Notes: generated by a model not told the origin, from the sequence alone. Counted from the stretch's first letter, positions 37,896 to 47,168 are shown. The stretch is DNA of 64,000 nt from Actinobacillus sp. GY-402 (GCF_014843355.1 NZ_CP062137.1:2232001-2296000); one strand, 5' to 3'. Numbers and translations are program-made.

Positions 37896-39951
37896 CGTCA
37901 GCATAGAGAGTGCGGTCGCTATCGGCAAAGGCCGGGAAAACAGCGACACGGTGACCCAGGTGAACACACATATTACGGGCAGCCAAGTCAGCCTGCATTC
38001 CGGACAAGACACCGCATTACGGGGCGCGGTGGTCAATGCGGGCAGACTGGAGGCGGACATCGGCGGCAACCTTACCATCGAAAGCCGTCAGGACAGCAAC
38101 CGTTATGACAGCAAACAAAGCCAAGCCAATGCGGGCGGCAGTGTTGCCGTTTACGGTTCGGGCAGCAATGCCTATGCCGGCACTTCCCTGACCAAAGGGA
38201 AAGTCAATTACGCCCAAGTGGAAGAGCAATCCGGATTGACTGTCGGGAAAGAGGGTATGGACGTCAACGTTCAAGGCAATACCCACCTGAAAGGCGGATT
38301 GATTCAAAGCACCGCGCCGGCGGATAAAAACCGTTTCCGCAGCGGCAGCCTTAGCACGGAAGACATCGAAAATCACAGCGAAATCAGCCTGCAGAGCTTG
38401 GGCGGCGGCATATCCAGCGACATGTTCAGCGGGGATATGGTCGGAAGCTTAGGCAAACTGGGTTCGGCGAACGGCTGGTCTGCAGTAGTCAGCGTCTTAG
38501 GCGGCGTCAACCGAGATGACAAAACCCTCACCCGCAGTGCAATCGGCGACAATATCGCGCTTGAGACAAAAACGCATGAAATTCCGACCGCACTTTCACG
38601 AGACACCGCCCACAGCAACGCCAACGTGCAACGGTATGACAAAGCGGAGTACGAAGACCGCCTGGAAACGGCGCAGCTTATCGGCGACATCAGCCAGAAT
38701 CAAATCGATATTGAGTGGACACCGAAAGTGCGGGAAGCGGAAGCTAACCGACAGCAAGCAGAAGCGGTGCTAAACAACCAAAACGCTACGGCAACGGAAA
38801 AGGCCGAGGCACGGCAGATTAAAAGTCAGTCGGAGCAAATCATCAACACCTATGGCAAAGGCGGTGATTATCAGATGGCGGTACGTGCCGTCACCGGCGT
38901 ACTGCAGGGCCTGGCGACGGGCAATCAAAACGCCGCATGGGTGAACGGTTTATCGCCGTATGCCAATAATCTCATTAAAACCTACACCACCGACGAAAGC
39001 GGCCAGGTGAACACCACCGCCAACCTGATGGCGCATGCTATGCTCGGCGCGTTGGAAGCCTATGCCATTGGCAACCATGCCGAAGTGGGTGCAGCCGGCG
39101 CAATCACAAGCGAAGTGGCGGCAAAACTTATCACCGAACAACTTTACCACACCGAACCGGACAAACTGACGGACGACCAAAAGCAGGTAGTGGCCACTCT
39201 CAGTCAAGTCACTGCCGGATTAGCCGGTATAGTAACAAGCGACAGCACACAAAGTGCGGTGAGTGCGGCGGAGATTGGGAAACGGGCGGTGGAGAATAAT
39301 TTGCTAAGTCGTCAAGAGGATAAGCAAGTCTATGATATAACTGAAGAATATCGCTCAAAAGGAATGTTACCAAAATACAAGCAAGAACAGGTTTCCGCAT
39401 TATTGGCAAAAGACACGGAGATTGACCGATTGCTTTACCTATATCAAACCGAACCGGACAAACTGACGGAAGCGCAGAAGGCGTACTTAGATCGCGAATT
39501 AAAAGTGATTGCGGCCTCTTATGATATACCGGTTGAAAATTTATATAAGTGGGATTTTTCTCAGGTTATCAAACGGGATGACAGTGCATTGAAAAGCTAC
39601 TTAAGCAGCGGGAATGCGTTGAACGACTCCTATGATATGAAACAGGCGCAGTCGTTAAAACAAGGATTAGAGGCGACTTCCGTCATGGGCGTAAATTACG
39701 GATTAGCGCAAAGCGTATGGGGTATTTTACCGAAAGTCGGTCAAGGGATTGAGAAATATCCGTTGTTAACGGAAATGGGGGCGACGGCGATTGCAAATAT
39801 CGGGTATCAGCTGTCTCAGGACAGACCTTATGATCCTTACGGTTTATTACAGGCGGAATTATCGACAGAGAATGATGAGGATTATGATTGGAATGCTTTG
39901 GGGTATAGTTTTCAAGAAATTAGTAACCCATTTGTCTACTATGTTAATTAA
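37888..39951 (+). CDS. Orphan CdiA-CT cassette 5: truncated or unpartnered toxin tail
   Basis: Frame open from 37888 with a GTG at 37951 as the first possible start; no signal peptide. It encodes the FHA-2 end (VNTHITGSQVSLHSGQDTAL), the pretoxin region, VENN, and a new tail of about 215 residues: NLLSRQEDKQVYDITEEYRS, an internal EPDKLTEAQKAYLDRELKV echo of the pretoxin EPDKLTDDQK motif, and a hydrophilic end (DRPYDPYGLLQAEL, NPFVYYVN). No catalytic motif is recognised and no immunity gene follows before the convergent ulaD. Either the toxin has lost its active domain or the tail is only an entry domain. Confidence 0.7.
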   Translation, partial: KSSVSIESAVAIGKGRENSDTVTQVNTHITGSQVSLHSGQDTALRGAVVNAGRLEADIGGNLTIESRQDSNRYDSKQSQANAGGSVAVYGSGSNAYAGTSLTKGKVNYAQVEEQSGLTVGKEGMDVNVQGNTHLKGGLIQSTAPADKNRFRSGSLSTEDIENHSEISLQSLGGGISSDMFSGDMVGSLGKLGSANGWSAVVSVLGGVNRDDKTLTRSAIGDNIALETKTHEIPTALSRDTAHSNANVQRYDKAEYEDRLETAQLIGDISQNQIDIEWTPKVREAEANRQQAEAVLNNQNATATEKAEARQIKSQSEQIINTYGKGGDYQMAVRAVTGVLQGLATGNQNAAWVNGLSPYANNLIKTYTTDESGQVNTTANLMAHAMLGALEAYAIGNHAEVGAAGAITSEVAAKLITEQLYHTEPDKLTDDQKQVVATLSQVTAGLAGIVTSDSTQSAVSAAEIGKRAVENNLLSRQEDKQVYDITEEYRSKGMLPKYKQEQVSALLAKDTEIDRLLYLYQTEPDKLTEAQKAYLDRELKVIAASYDIPVENLYKWDFSQVIKRDDSALKSYLSSGNALNDSYDMKQAQSLKQGLEATSVMGVNYGLAQSVWGILPKVGQGIEKYPLLTEMGATAIANIGYQLSQDRPYDPYGLLQAELSTENDEDYDWNALGYSFQEISNPFVYYVN
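37911..39300 (+). repeat. Pretoxin repeat, copy 5 (longest)
   Basis: Corresponds to about 29266-30652 of cdiA, so it reaches further into the FHA-2 part than the other copies. It has the reverse USS (38587-38595), forward USS (39252-39260) and VENN (39289-39300). Confidence 0.9.
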
Positions 39952-39954
39952 CGT

Positions 39955-40022
39955 AAAAGTGCGGTCAAAATTCCAAACGTTTTTTAGATTAAAAAAACAG
40001 GCCGAAATTTTCCCGCACTTTT
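39955..40022. terminator. Opposed USS pair between the CDI array and ulaD
   Basis: AAAAGTGCGG (39955-39964) and CCGCACTTTT (40013-40022) could pair across a 48-nt A+T-rich loop between convergent genes. The loop is long for a classic terminator. Confidence 0.45.
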
Positions 40023-40047
40023 CACTTTTATGCCGCAACAGCCGGTG

Positions 40048-40725
40048 TTATGCCCAATATTGATTTATTTGTTCGCGAATGGCTGCGGCGGTTTGTCGGC
40101 CTTTTTCGCCCACTAACGCGCGACCGGCAATGAAGGCTTTGGCGTTTTTGATTTCTTTGAATAAATGAATATCCTGCGGAATAATGCCGCCGGTGATGGA
40201 AAGTTGAAGCCCTAAATCGGAGAGTTTTTTCATTAATTCCACATCTTCCGGCGTCCAGCCTTTGCCGGCGAGTTCGGCGTCGCGGGAGCGATGGTAAATC
40301 GCTTGTTGTACGCCTAACGCCACCCAGTCTTTGGCGTCATCTAATGTCCAGTTGCCGTAAATTTCGATTTGGATTTCTTTTTTTACTTTGAGATCCGGAT
40401 GGGCGGCGTTAAATTCGTCCGCCACTTTTTTACAGGCCGCTTTGGTCGCCGGATGGGCGGCGGCGGAAACCGTTAGCCAGTCTGCGCCGGCTTCGAAAGC
40501 CATTTTGGCTAAAATGGCGCCGCCGTCGGTGGTTTTTAAATCGCACACGATGATGTGGTTCGGATGCAGCGCGCGCAGAACGGAAACGGCTTTCATGCCT
40601 TCGGCACAGGCGAGAATGGTGCCCACTTCAATGATTTCTACCGAATTTTCCGCTTGTTTGGCGTCGGCGACGGCTTTTTCCAGGGTAAGTGAATCCAATG
40701 CGATTTGCAGTAACGGTTTGCTCAT
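40048..40725 (-). CDS. ulaD: 3-keto-L-gulonate-6-phosphate decarboxylase
   Basis: Magnesium-dependent (beta/alpha)8 enzyme of the OMP-decarboxylase superfamily; converts 3-keto-L-gulonate 6-phosphate to L-xylulose 5-phosphate and CO2. Active-site blocks are visible: LLQIALDSLTLEKA, VEIIEVGTILACAEGM, IIVCDLKTTDGGAILAKM, and the phosphate-binding LSITGGIIPQDI with AFIAGRALVG. The ATG at 40725 (MSKPLLQ) has an AGAGGAAA ribosome site, giving 225 residues. It is last in the minus-strand arm ulaAB-ulaC-ulaD. Confidence 0.94.
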   Translation of the reverse strand: MSKPLLQIALDSLTLEKAVADAKQAENSVEIIEVGTILACAEGMKAVSVLRALHPNHIIVCDLKTTDGGAILAKMAFEAGADWLTVSAAAHPATKAACKKVADEFNAAHPDLKVKKEIQIEIYGNWTLDDAKDWVALGVQQAIYHRSRDAELAGKGWTPEDVELMKKLSDLGLQLSITGGIIPQDIHLFKEIKNAKAFIAGRALVGEKGRQTAAAIREQINQYWA

Positions 40726-40819
40726 TTTATTTTCCTCTGTCTGATTTGAAATGGTTAAAAGTGCGGTCAAAAAAAGCATCGTTTTTTGAACCTTGGCTTT
40801 GCCAACGGTCCTTGGGGGC

Positions 40820-40839
40820 GCAATCCTTAAAAGGATTGC
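40820..40839 (-). other. Hairpins in the ulaC-ulaD gap
   Basis: GCAATCCTT (40820-40828) and AAGGATTGC (40831-40839) form a perfect 9-bp stem. A second small stem (TTGGC/GCCAA, about 40793-40804) and a reverse USS lie next to it. No T run follows on the minus strand, so an mRNA-stability role is more likely than termination. Confidence 0.45.
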
Positions 40840-40861
40840 AAATAAAAATGACGATGTTTTT

Positions 40862-41329
40862 TTATTCGCTTAATGCGGCGTCGATCACCGCCAGCACTTC
40901 TTCTTTAGTTTGGCAGCGCAGAATTTTATCCAAATCGACGCCGCTTTCGCTGTCCGGATCATCCAGGGTTTGGGTGATTTCCATTAACCCTTCCATGTGT
41001 TTGTCCGAATCGCTGCCCGCCAGTGTGATAAAGACGGAAACCGGTTCCTCTTCGCCCTGGAAGGCGACGGGTTCTTTCAGCGTGACCAACGCGAAAGAGG
41101 TTTTGATGACGCCTTCTTCCGGACGGGCGTGCGGCATTGCCAGACCCGGCGCCAGAATGATGTAAGGGCCCATTTTTTCAATATTGTCGATAATGTGATC
41201 GTAATAACGCGGTTCGATGGTGCCGGCCGCCACCAGTAAATCCGTGCCGATTTTAATGGCTTCTTTCCAGTCCGCGGCGGTTTGATTGAGTTTGATGGAA
41301 TTATTTTCGACGAGAGATTCTTTTAACAT
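40862..41329 (-). CDS. ulaC: Ascorbate-specific PTS IIA component
   Basis: Cytoplasmic EIIA that passes phosphate from HPr to the IIB domain for L-ascorbate uptake. It has 155 residues of the mannitol/fructose-type EIIA fold. The phosphorylated His is in GLAMPHARPEEGV, and KIGTDLLVAAGTIEPRYYD is the typical N-terminal helix. The gene lies between ulaAB and ulaD; a stable hairpin separates it from ulaAB and may tune relative levels. Alternative sugar-alcohol specificity is unlikely given the full ula context. Confidence 0.92.
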   Translation of the reverse strand: MLKESLVENNSIKLNQTAADWKEAIKIGTDLLVAAGTIEPRYYDHIIDNIEKMGPYIILAPGLAMPHARPEEGVIKTSFALVTLKEPVAFQGEEEPVSVFITLAGSDSDKHMEGLMEITQTLDDPDSESGVDLDKILRCQTKEEVLAVIDAALSE

Positions 41330-41357
41330 GCTATATTCCTCCTGTTTATGGAATGAG

Positions 41358-41394
41358 ACCGTTCTTTCCCGGGCGAAAATCGGGGAAGAACGGT
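41358..41394 (-). other. Stable hairpin between ulaAB and ulaC
   Basis: ACCGTTCTT-TCCC (41358-41370) and GGGG-AAGAACGGT (41382-41394) form a long, nearly perfect stem. No T run follows on the minus strand. A processing or stabilising element that sets PTS subunit ratios is plausible. Confidence 0.55.
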
Positions 41395-41400
41395 TTGACG

Positions 41401-43179
41401 TTATTGTTCCGTATGTTTTTTAATCAGTTCGACCAATTCGTCGCCGAATGAATTCGGATTCAGCATATTTTTTACGCCGAGTACGGATTTGCCTTCGCCG
41501 ACGTCAATTTCGTCGGCCAAATGTTGCGAGGCGACGATGATGTCGATTTCATTGAGTTTACCTTTGTAATCGGTGACAGCGCAGGAATCCATAATGTTCG
41601 GGATGCCGCGTTTGTCCAGATAGCCTTTAATTTTCATTTTCATCATCATGGACGAACCCTGGCCGGAACCGCATACCGCCAGAATCCGAATCGGGCGTTC
41701 GCCGCTTTGTACGGCTGCCGATTCAGTTTGCATCGGTTGCGTTTCAATTTCGGTTTCTTCTTCTAAACCGTAGCCGTCCATTTGTTCCAGGGTTTTGCCC
41801 GCCGCAGCGGCTGCCGCTTCATCGGCGCGTAATCTCTTAGAGGCAAAATACATATAAACCAGAGATAAGGCAAGCAGAATGAAGAAAAAGAACGGGATGC
41901 TTACGATGCCTTGTAAGATCGGCGGGAATAATAACGCCCAGTCCGCCATGCCCATCCAGCCGTTGAAGGTGGTGCCCTGGCTGGCTAATAATTGAATGAC
42001 CCAGGCGGAGCCCAGTACTTCGATAATTCCCATGACAAAGCAGATTTTCATAACCGCTTTCCAACCGCCGAAATGATTGGAGAATACGCCGATGGTGGCG
42101 TTAGAGAAGAACATCGGGATAAAGCCCGGGATAATCAGAATCGGCGCGCCTACCGCCAATAAGATGCCGACCGCAACGAACTGACCGATGGCGCCCCACA
42201 TAAAGCCGAATACCATGGCGTTTGGCGAGAAAGCATAGATCGCCGCACAGTCAATGGCGAGCACGGCATTGGGAATTACGCGTTCGGAAATCCCTTTGAA
42301 GGCTTCGGATAATTCCGCCACAAACATCCGTACGCCCATGACGATAACCTGAATGGCAACGGCGAATTTCAAACCGGTTTCAAGAATATAGATGGTCCAG
42401 TGTGTTTTTCCCGCCATGGACTGCAGATTTTCCAAGCCGAAAGAAAGCAAAATAATGCCGAAGAATACGGACATCACGATCGCGGTGGCGGAAATGCTGT
42501 CGTGGAAAATATGTAACCATTTCGGTAAATCCATGTGGTCTACGTTGTCTTTTTTATCACCTAATTTAGGGGCGATTTTTGTGGCGATCCAGGACGCAAC
42601 CTGCTGTTGGTGACCGATGGAAAAGCCGGCCCCGCCGGTAACGGATTGCGTGGCTTTATACATGATATTGGACGATATGCCCCAATATAAGGCCATAATC
42701 ACGGCGGTGTAAATCACGGTTTCCCACATGGACGCGCCGATAATCATATAGAACACCGCCACTAAACCCGCCTGTTGAAACATAATGTGGCCGGTCAGCA
42801 TGATTGTGCGGATACCGGTGAAACGTCTGAATACCACCAACAGAATATTGATAGCCAGCGCAAGTAACACGGCATAACCGACCCAGGCGTAATTTTCGCC
42901 CATGGTTTGAATGGTCGCCTGCATACTGGTGTAAGGATCGATCACCGCGCCGGCTAAACCGTGGAATTTAGCCAGATTGTCAATAATAGGTTTAAAACCC
43001 TGAACTAAGGTGGCGGCCCCCACTTGTACCAACATGAAGCCGACAATGGTTTTAATGGTTCCTTTGATAATGGTTGCGGTATCTTTTTTCAACAGAATGT
43101 ACCCTATACAGGCGACGATACCCAGCAACAAAGGGGCCTTTGACAGGATCTGTTCGTTGATCCACATAAAGATTTCCAT
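41401..43179 (-). CDS. ulaA: Ascorbate PTS permease, fused IIC-IIB (UlaA-UlaB)
   Basis: Inner-membrane L-ascorbate transporter with its phosphotransfer domain. Residues 1 to about 450 are UlaA-type IIC with many membrane segments and the conserved [17 protein letters not shown] and [12 protein letters not shown] blocks. After a Glu/Ala-rich linker (about 455-495), residues about 498-592 are a IIB domain ([19 protein letters not shown]; phospho-Cys in AVCGSGQG). In E. coli these are separate genes ulaA and ulaB; here a single 592-codon frame covers both. The start at 43179 has an AGGAG ribosome site. It is the first gene of the minus arm. Confidence 0.93.
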   Translation of the reverse strand: MEIFMWINEQILSKAPLLLGIVACIGYILLKKDTATIIKGTIKTIVGFMLVQVGAATLVQGFKPIIDNLAKFHGLAGAVIDPYTSMQATIQTMGENYAWVGYAVLLALAINILLVVFRRFTGIRTIMLTGHIMFQQAGLVAVFYMIIGASMWETVIYTAVIMALYWGISSNIMYKATQSVTGGAGFSIGHQQQVASWIATKIAPKLGDKKDNVDHMDLPKWLHIFHDSISATAIVMSVFFGIILLSFGLENLQSMAGKTHWTIYILETGLKFAVAIQVIVMGVRMFVAELSEAFKGISERVIPNAVLAIDCAAIYAFSPNAMVFGFMWGAIGQFVAVGILLAVGAPILIIPGFIPMFFSNATIGVFSNHFGGWKAVMKICFVMGIIEVLGSAWVIQLLASQGTTFNGWMGMADWALLFPPILQGIVSIPFFFFILLALSLVYMYFASKRLRADEAAAAAAGKTLEQMDGYGLEEETEIETQPMQTESAAVQSGERPIRILAVCGSGQGSSMMMKMKIKGYLDKRGIPNIMDSCAVTDYKGKLNEIDIIVASQHLADEIDVGEGKSVLGVKNMLNPNSFGDELVELIKKHTEQ

Positions 43180-43280
43180 AGTAATTCTCCTATAGATGAT
43201 GAGAACGATGTAGTTAACGCACGATTTTTTACGGCTGACAATTAGCTACCGGAATGCATGATAGACCTTCGAATTTAATT

Positions 43281-43310
43281 ATGAAAGATTATTTTTGATT
43301 ATTTGTGAGC
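43281..43310. promoter_or_regulatory. 10-bp phased GATT repeats, ulaA side
   Basis: GATT recurs at 10-bp spacing (43287 and 43297), with a similar ATTTGTGA at the next step, overlapping the CRP site. The same motif family recurs at 43491-43516. These are candidate UlaR operator halves; DNA looping between sites is known for E. coli UlaR. Confidence 0.4.
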
Positions 43311-43319
43311 TAGATCACA
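43304..43319. promoter_or_regulatory. CRP site in the ulaA-ulaG divergent region
   Basis: TGTGAGCTAGATCACA has both consensus half sites with a 6-nt spacer. It lies 125 nt from ulaA and 235 nt from ulaG, so one site could serve both arms, as in E. coli. Confidence 0.85.
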
Positions 43320-43490
43320 ATTTATTTTGTCAGAAAAAATCATCGAAAAATTGACCGCACTTTTTTGTGTTGCTATTTTTTCCAATCAAAAAAGGGTGAT
43401 TTGTCTGAAAATTTTACTATTTAAGCGATGAGTTTTGCTAAAAATGAGATCTTCATCACAAAAATATAAAAAATTGTTTTACAAATTTTT

Positions 43491-43516
43491 ATGATTGTTT
43501 ATGATTATTTGTGATT
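43491..43516. promoter_or_regulatory. 10-bp phased ATGATT repeats, ulaG side
   Basis: ATGATTGTTT, ATGATTATTT and GTGATTGAGT follow one another at exactly 10 bp (43491, 43501, 43511), ending 35 nt before ulaG. This fits a repeated operator on one DNA face; UlaR (44737-45483) is the likely ligand. Confidence 0.45.
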
Positions 43517-43554
43517 GAGTTATTGTCATTCTGTCCGCTATAGAGGAGCGTAAT

Positions 43555-44646
43555 ATGAGCAAAGTAAATGAAATTACCCGGGAAAGCTGGATTCTTTCGA
43601 CCTTTCCGGAATGGGGAACCTGGCTTAACGAAGAAATCGAACAGGAAGAAGTGCCCGCTAATAATGTGGCGATGTGGTGGTTAGGCTGCGTCGGTTTGTG
43701 GGTGAAAACGCCGGGTGACGCCAATTTATGTATCGATTTATGGTGCGGTCGGGGTAAAGCGACCAAAAAAGTGAAAGACATGGTGCGCGGTCATCAAATG
43801 GCAAATATGGCGGGCGTGCGTAAATTGCAACCGAATTTGCGTAATTCCGTCAGCGTGTTGGATCCGTTCGCGATTAATAAAGTGGATGCCATTGTGGCGA
43901 CCCATTATCACAACGACCATATCGATGTGAACGTGGCGGCGGCGGTGATTCAAAATCCGGCATTAAATCACGTTAAGTTTATCGGTCCGCAGTATTGCGT
44001 GGATATGTGGAAAAAATGGGGCGTGCCGGAAGAACGCTGTGTAGTGGTGAAACCCGGCGACAGCGTGAAAATTAAAGATCTTGAACTGGTGGCGTTGGAT
44101 TCTTTTGACCGTACCTGTCTGGTGACATTACCGGCGCGCGGCGCGGAAGATAACGGCGGTGAATTGAACGGTATTTGTCCGAGCGATGAAGAAATGGGAC
44201 TGAAAGCCGTTAACTATCTGATTAAAACGCCGGGCGGTAACATTTATCATTCCGGGGATTCCCATTATTCGATTTATTATGCGAAACACGGTAAAGATTA
44301 CGATATCGATGTGGCGTTAGGCAGTTACGGTGAAAATCCGTTGGGTATTCAGGATAAAATGACGTCTATAGATATTCTGCGTATGGCGGAATGTTTGCGG
44401 GCGAAAGTGGTGATTCCGGTTCATCATGATATCTGGACAAACTTTACCGCCAGCACCGATGAAATTCTTGCGCTTTACCGGATGCGTAAAGATCGCCTGC
44501 AATATCAATTCCATCCGTTTATCTGGGAAGTGGGCGGTAAATATGTTTATCCGCGCGATAAAGATTTAGTGGAATATCATCATCCGCGCGGTTTTGACGA
44601 TTGTTTCGAACAAGAACCGAACGTTCCGTTTAAATCCATTCTGTAA
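43555..44646 (+). CDS. ulaG: L-ascorbate-6-phosphate lactonase
   Basis: Manganese-dependent metallo-beta-lactamase-fold enzyme that opens L-ascorbate 6-phosphate to 3-keto-L-gulonate 6-phosphate, the first cytoplasmic step after PTS uptake. The metal motif THYHNDHID is clear, with later ligands in YHSGDSHYS and PVHHDIW. Length is 363 residues, close to E. coli UlaG. The start has a GAGGAG ribosome site. It heads the plus arm and is followed by a strong terminator, so the downstream ulaR-ulaE-ulaF genes probably have their own promoter. Confidence 0.96.
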   Translation: MSKVNEITRESWILSTFPEWGTWLNEEIEQEEVPANNVAMWWLGCVGLWVKTPGDANLCIDLWCGRGKATKKVKDMVRGHQMANMAGVRKLQPNLRNSVSVLDPFAINKVDAIVATHYHNDHIDVNVAAAVIQNPALNHVKFIGPQYCVDMWKKWGVPEERCVVVKPGDSVKIKDLELVALDSFDRTCLVTLPARGAEDNGGELNGICPSDEEMGLKAVNYLIKTPGGNIYHSGDSHYSIYYAKHGKDYDIDVALGSYGENPLGIQDKMTSIDILRMAECLRAKVVIPVHHDIWTNFTASTDEILALYRMRKDRLQYQFHPFIWEVGGKYVYPRDKDLVEYHHPRGFDDCFEQEPNVPFKSIL

Positions 44647-44656
44647 GATTGATAAT

Positions 44657-44688
44657 AAAGCCACTTTTACGCGCTAAAGGTGGCTTTT
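44657..44688 (+). terminator. Rho-independent terminator of ulaG
   Basis: AAAGCCACTTTTA pairs over 13 bp (one G-T pair) with TAAAGGTGGCTTT around a CGCGC loop, followed by TTTT. Confidence 0.85.
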
Positions 44689-44736
44689 CCTGTTCATTAT
44701 GATTTAAAATGATTACAAAAATTAGGAAATATAATA

Positions 44737-45483
44737 ATGAACGAAAATTATCGTCACAAGCAGCTATTAAATCTATTAGACGAAAAAACGGTCCTTTCAA
44801 CAACGGAAATTATCCAGCTCCTAGGCGTTTCTCCCGCTACAGCCCGTCGTGATATTAATAAGTTAAATTCGCTCGGTAAATTAGTTAAAGTCAGAAACGG
44901 AGCGGAAAAGATCAGCACCGGTATTGAGTTGGAACAAGTCCGTAATATCCATAATCTGGAGGAAAAACGGCGAATTGCGCAAGCCGCCGGCCGCCTGTGC
45001 CGGGATGGCGAAAGTGTGGTGTTGACCTGCGGTTCGACCATGCAAGTGTTGGGCGGCTATTTGTGCGGGCGAAAATTACAGATTATTACCAATTATCTTC
45101 CGTTGGCGAATTATCTCATTCAGCATGATCATGACGACATCGTGATTATCGGCGGTCAGTACAATAAGGATAAGCAGGTGATGCTGTCTTTAAATAATCA
45201 GAATGAAGCGATTTACGCCGCCAATATTATGTTTACCAGCGGAAAAGGCTTTACCGCGGAAGGATTGTATAAAACGGATATGATTATTGCCAATTCCGAA
45301 CGGCAAATGTCGTCTAAGGCCAACAAATATGTTGTATTACTGGACAGTTCGAAACTCGGTAAACAAGTGGGAATGTTGTTTAACGAATTGAAAAATATCG
45401 ACATATTGATTACCGGTAAAGAAGCGGATCCGACAATCATTAAGGCATTAAAAGACAGAGGACTGGAAGTGATTCTGGCTTAA
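44737..45483 (+). CDS. ulaR: DeoR-family transcriptional repressor, likely UlaR
   Basis: A 248-residue DeoR-family regulator. The N-terminal winged helix-turn-helix reads LNLLDEKTVLSTTEIIQLLG then VSPATARRDINKL. The C-terminal DeoRC sugar-phosphate sensor domain includes VVLTCGSTMQVLGGYL and the later YVVLLDSSKLGK. In E. coli UlaR is inactivated by L-ascorbate 6-phosphate and represses both ula arms. Placement between ulaG and ulaE supports the same role here. Candidate operators are the phased repeats at 43281 and 43491. Confidence 0.88.
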   Translation: MNENYRHKQLLNLLDEKTVLSTTEIIQLLGVSPATARRDINKLNSLGKLVKVRNGAEKISTGIELEQVRNIHNLEEKRRIAQAAGRLCRDGESVVLTCGSTMQVLGGYLCGRKLQIITNYLPLANYLIQHDHDDIVIIGGQYNKDKQVMLSLNNQNEAIYAANIMFTSGKGFTAEGLYKTDMIIANSERQMSSKANKYVVLLDSSKLGKQVGMLFNELKNIDILITGKEADPTIIKALKDRGLEVILA

Positions 45484-45515
45484 TATTTAAAAATCGGATA
45501 AAACAGGAGATGCCG

Positions 45516-46376
45516 ATGAGAAAACATAAATTAGGTATTTATGAAAAAGCATTACCCAAAGGAATCAGTTGGCAGGATCGTTTATCTATCGCCAAAGCCT
45601 GCGGTTTTGATTTCGTCGAAATTTCAATTGATGAAACCGATGAGCGGCTTGCCCGTTTAGACTGGACAGCGGAACAACGTATCGAGTTGGTGTCCGCAAT
45701 CATTAAAACCGGCGTGACGATCCCTTCCATGTGTTTATCCGGACATCGCCGTTTTCCGTTCGGCAGCCATGACGAAGCAACCCGCCAAAAAGCCTATGAA
45801 ATTATGGAAAAAGCCATTCGGCTGGCGGTGGATTTAGGTATTCGGACAATCCAACTGGCGGGTTACGACGTCTATTACGAAGAACAGGACGAAGGCACGT
45901 TACAACGCTTCCGGGAAGGTATGGAATGGGCGACGGCGTTAGCCGCCGCCAATGAAGTGACCTTAGCGGTGGAAATCATGGATACCGAATTTATGAGTTC
46001 GATTTCCCGCTGGAAAAAATGGGACGAAATCATTAAATCGCCGTGGTTTACGGTTTATCCCGATGTGGGTAATCTGTCCGCCTGGAATGACAATGTGGAA
46101 GAAGAATTAACCCTCGGCATCGATAAAATTTCCAAAATCCATTTAAAAGATACCTATAAAGTGACGGAGACCTGCAAAGGACAATTCCGCGACGTGCCTT
46201 TCGGCGAAGGTTGTGTGGATTTTGTGAACGTATTCCGGATTTTACAAAAGTTGAATTATCGCGGTGCGTTTTTAATCGAAATGTGGACGGAAAAATCAGA
46301 CGAGCCGATTACCGAAATTATTAACGCCCGTCGCTGGATTGAACAAAAAATGAAAGAAGGTGGTTTCCAATGTTAA
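45516..46376 (+). CDS. ulaE: L-xylulose-5-phosphate 3-epimerase
   Basis: TIM-barrel epimerase turning L-xylulose 5-phosphate into L-ribulose 5-phosphate. Family blocks: [39 protein letters not shown], and the metal/active-site residues in [30 protein letters not shown] and [10 protein letters not shown] chose the ATG at 45516 because AGGAG ends 6 nt before it; an ATG at 45510 is the alternative. It gives 286 residues, the usual length. It overlaps ulaF by 7 nt. Confidence 0.93.
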   Translation: MRKHKLGIYEKALPKGISWQDRLSIAKACGFDFVEISIDETDERLARLDWTAEQRIELVSAIIKTGVTIPSMCLSGHRRFPFGSHDEATRQKAYEIMEKAIRLAVDLGIRTIQLAGYDVYYEEQDEGTLQRFREGMEWATALAAANEVTLAVEIMDTEFMSSISRWKKWDEIIKSPWFTVYPDVGNLSAWNDNVEEELTLGIDKISKIHLKDTYKVTETCKGQFRDVPFGEGCVDFVNVFRILQKLNYRGAFLIEMWTEKSDEPITEIINARRWIEQKMKEGGFQC

Positions 46377-47062
46377 AAGAGTTAAGAGAACGTGTACTTG
46401 AAGCAAATCTTGAATTGCCGAAACACAAATTAATTACCTTTACCTGGGGCAATGTCAGCGAAATTGACCGCGGAAACGGTTTGGTCGCGATCAAACCTTC
46501 AGGCGTGGATTACGATGTGATGAGCGCGGACGATATCGTGATTGTGGATTTAGCCGGTAATCACGTGTGGGGCGATAAAAAGCCTTCATCCGATACGGCG
46601 ACGCATCTGGAACTTTATCGTCAGTTCCCTGAAATCGGCGGTATCGTGCATACCCATTCCCGCCATGCAACCGCTTGGGCGCAAGCGGGCGAAGATCTGA
46701 TTGCGTTAGGAACCACTCACGGTGATTATTTCTACGGCGCCATTCCCTGCACCCGCAAAATGACAGCGGAAGAAATTGCCGGCGAATACGAACTGGAAAC
46801 GGGAAAAGTGATCGTAGAAACTTTCCGTAAACGCGGCATCAACCCGACGGATATTCCGGCGGTGTTAGTTCATTCTCACGGTCCGTTCGTGTGGGGCAAA
46901 GACGGCTTCAACGCCGTACATAATTCGGTGGTATTGGAAGAAATTGCCTATATGAACGCATTCAGCAAATTAATTCGCCCGAATGTTCAACCTATGCAAC
47001 AGGAATTGCTTGATAAACATTATCTGCGCAAACACGGCAAAAACGCCTATTACGGTCAGTAA
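46370..47062 (+). CDS. ulaF: L-ribulose-5-phosphate 4-epimerase
   Basis: Zinc-dependent class II aldolase-like enzyme converting L-ribulose 5-phosphate to D-xylulose 5-phosphate, which enters the pentose phosphate pathway. Signature segments: [21 protein letters not shown], the zinc ligands in [13 protein letters not shown], and [12 protein letters not shown]. Length is 230 residues; araD and sgaE are close relatives, but the ula context decides the name. The start overlaps the ulaE stop, so the two are coupled. A USS hairpin follows, shared with convergent gst. Confidence 0.93.
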   Translation: MLKELRERVLEANLELPKHKLITFTWGNVSEIDRGNGLVAIKPSGVDYDVMSADDIVIVDLAGNHVWGDKKPSSDTATHLELYRQFPEIGGIVHTHSRHATAWAQAGEDLIALGTTHGDYFYGAIPCTRKMTAEEIAGEYELETGKVIVETFRKRGINPTDIPAVLVHSHGPFVWGKDGFNAVHNSVVLEEIAYMNAFSKLIRPNVQPMQQELLDKHYLRKHGKNAYYGQ

Positions 47063-47131
47063 TGTCGCGTTAGCCGGAATAAAAGCGCGGATTTGTCATC
47101 AATCGGGCTTGTTCTCTGTTGTATCCGAACA

Positions 47132-47168
47132 GACCACACTTTCAAACCGTAAAAGTGCGGTCGATTTT
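47132..47168. terminator. Imperfect inverted USS pair between ulaF and gst
   Basis: GACCACACTTT (47132-47142) and AAAGTGCGGTC (47152-47162) form an 11-bp stem with one mismatch, followed by GATTTT. One arm is a full USS, the other a USS with one changed base. Confidence 0.6.

Noticed and set aside
29930-39300. CRISPR array suggested by spaced repeats
   Set aside because: The repeats are long, irregularly spaced, protein coding and homologous to cdiA; no cas genes.
22706-39951. Prophage, integrative element or IS-borne island
   Set aside because: No integrase, transposase, phage gene, tRNA or flanking direct repeat was found; repeats are explained by cdiA duplication.
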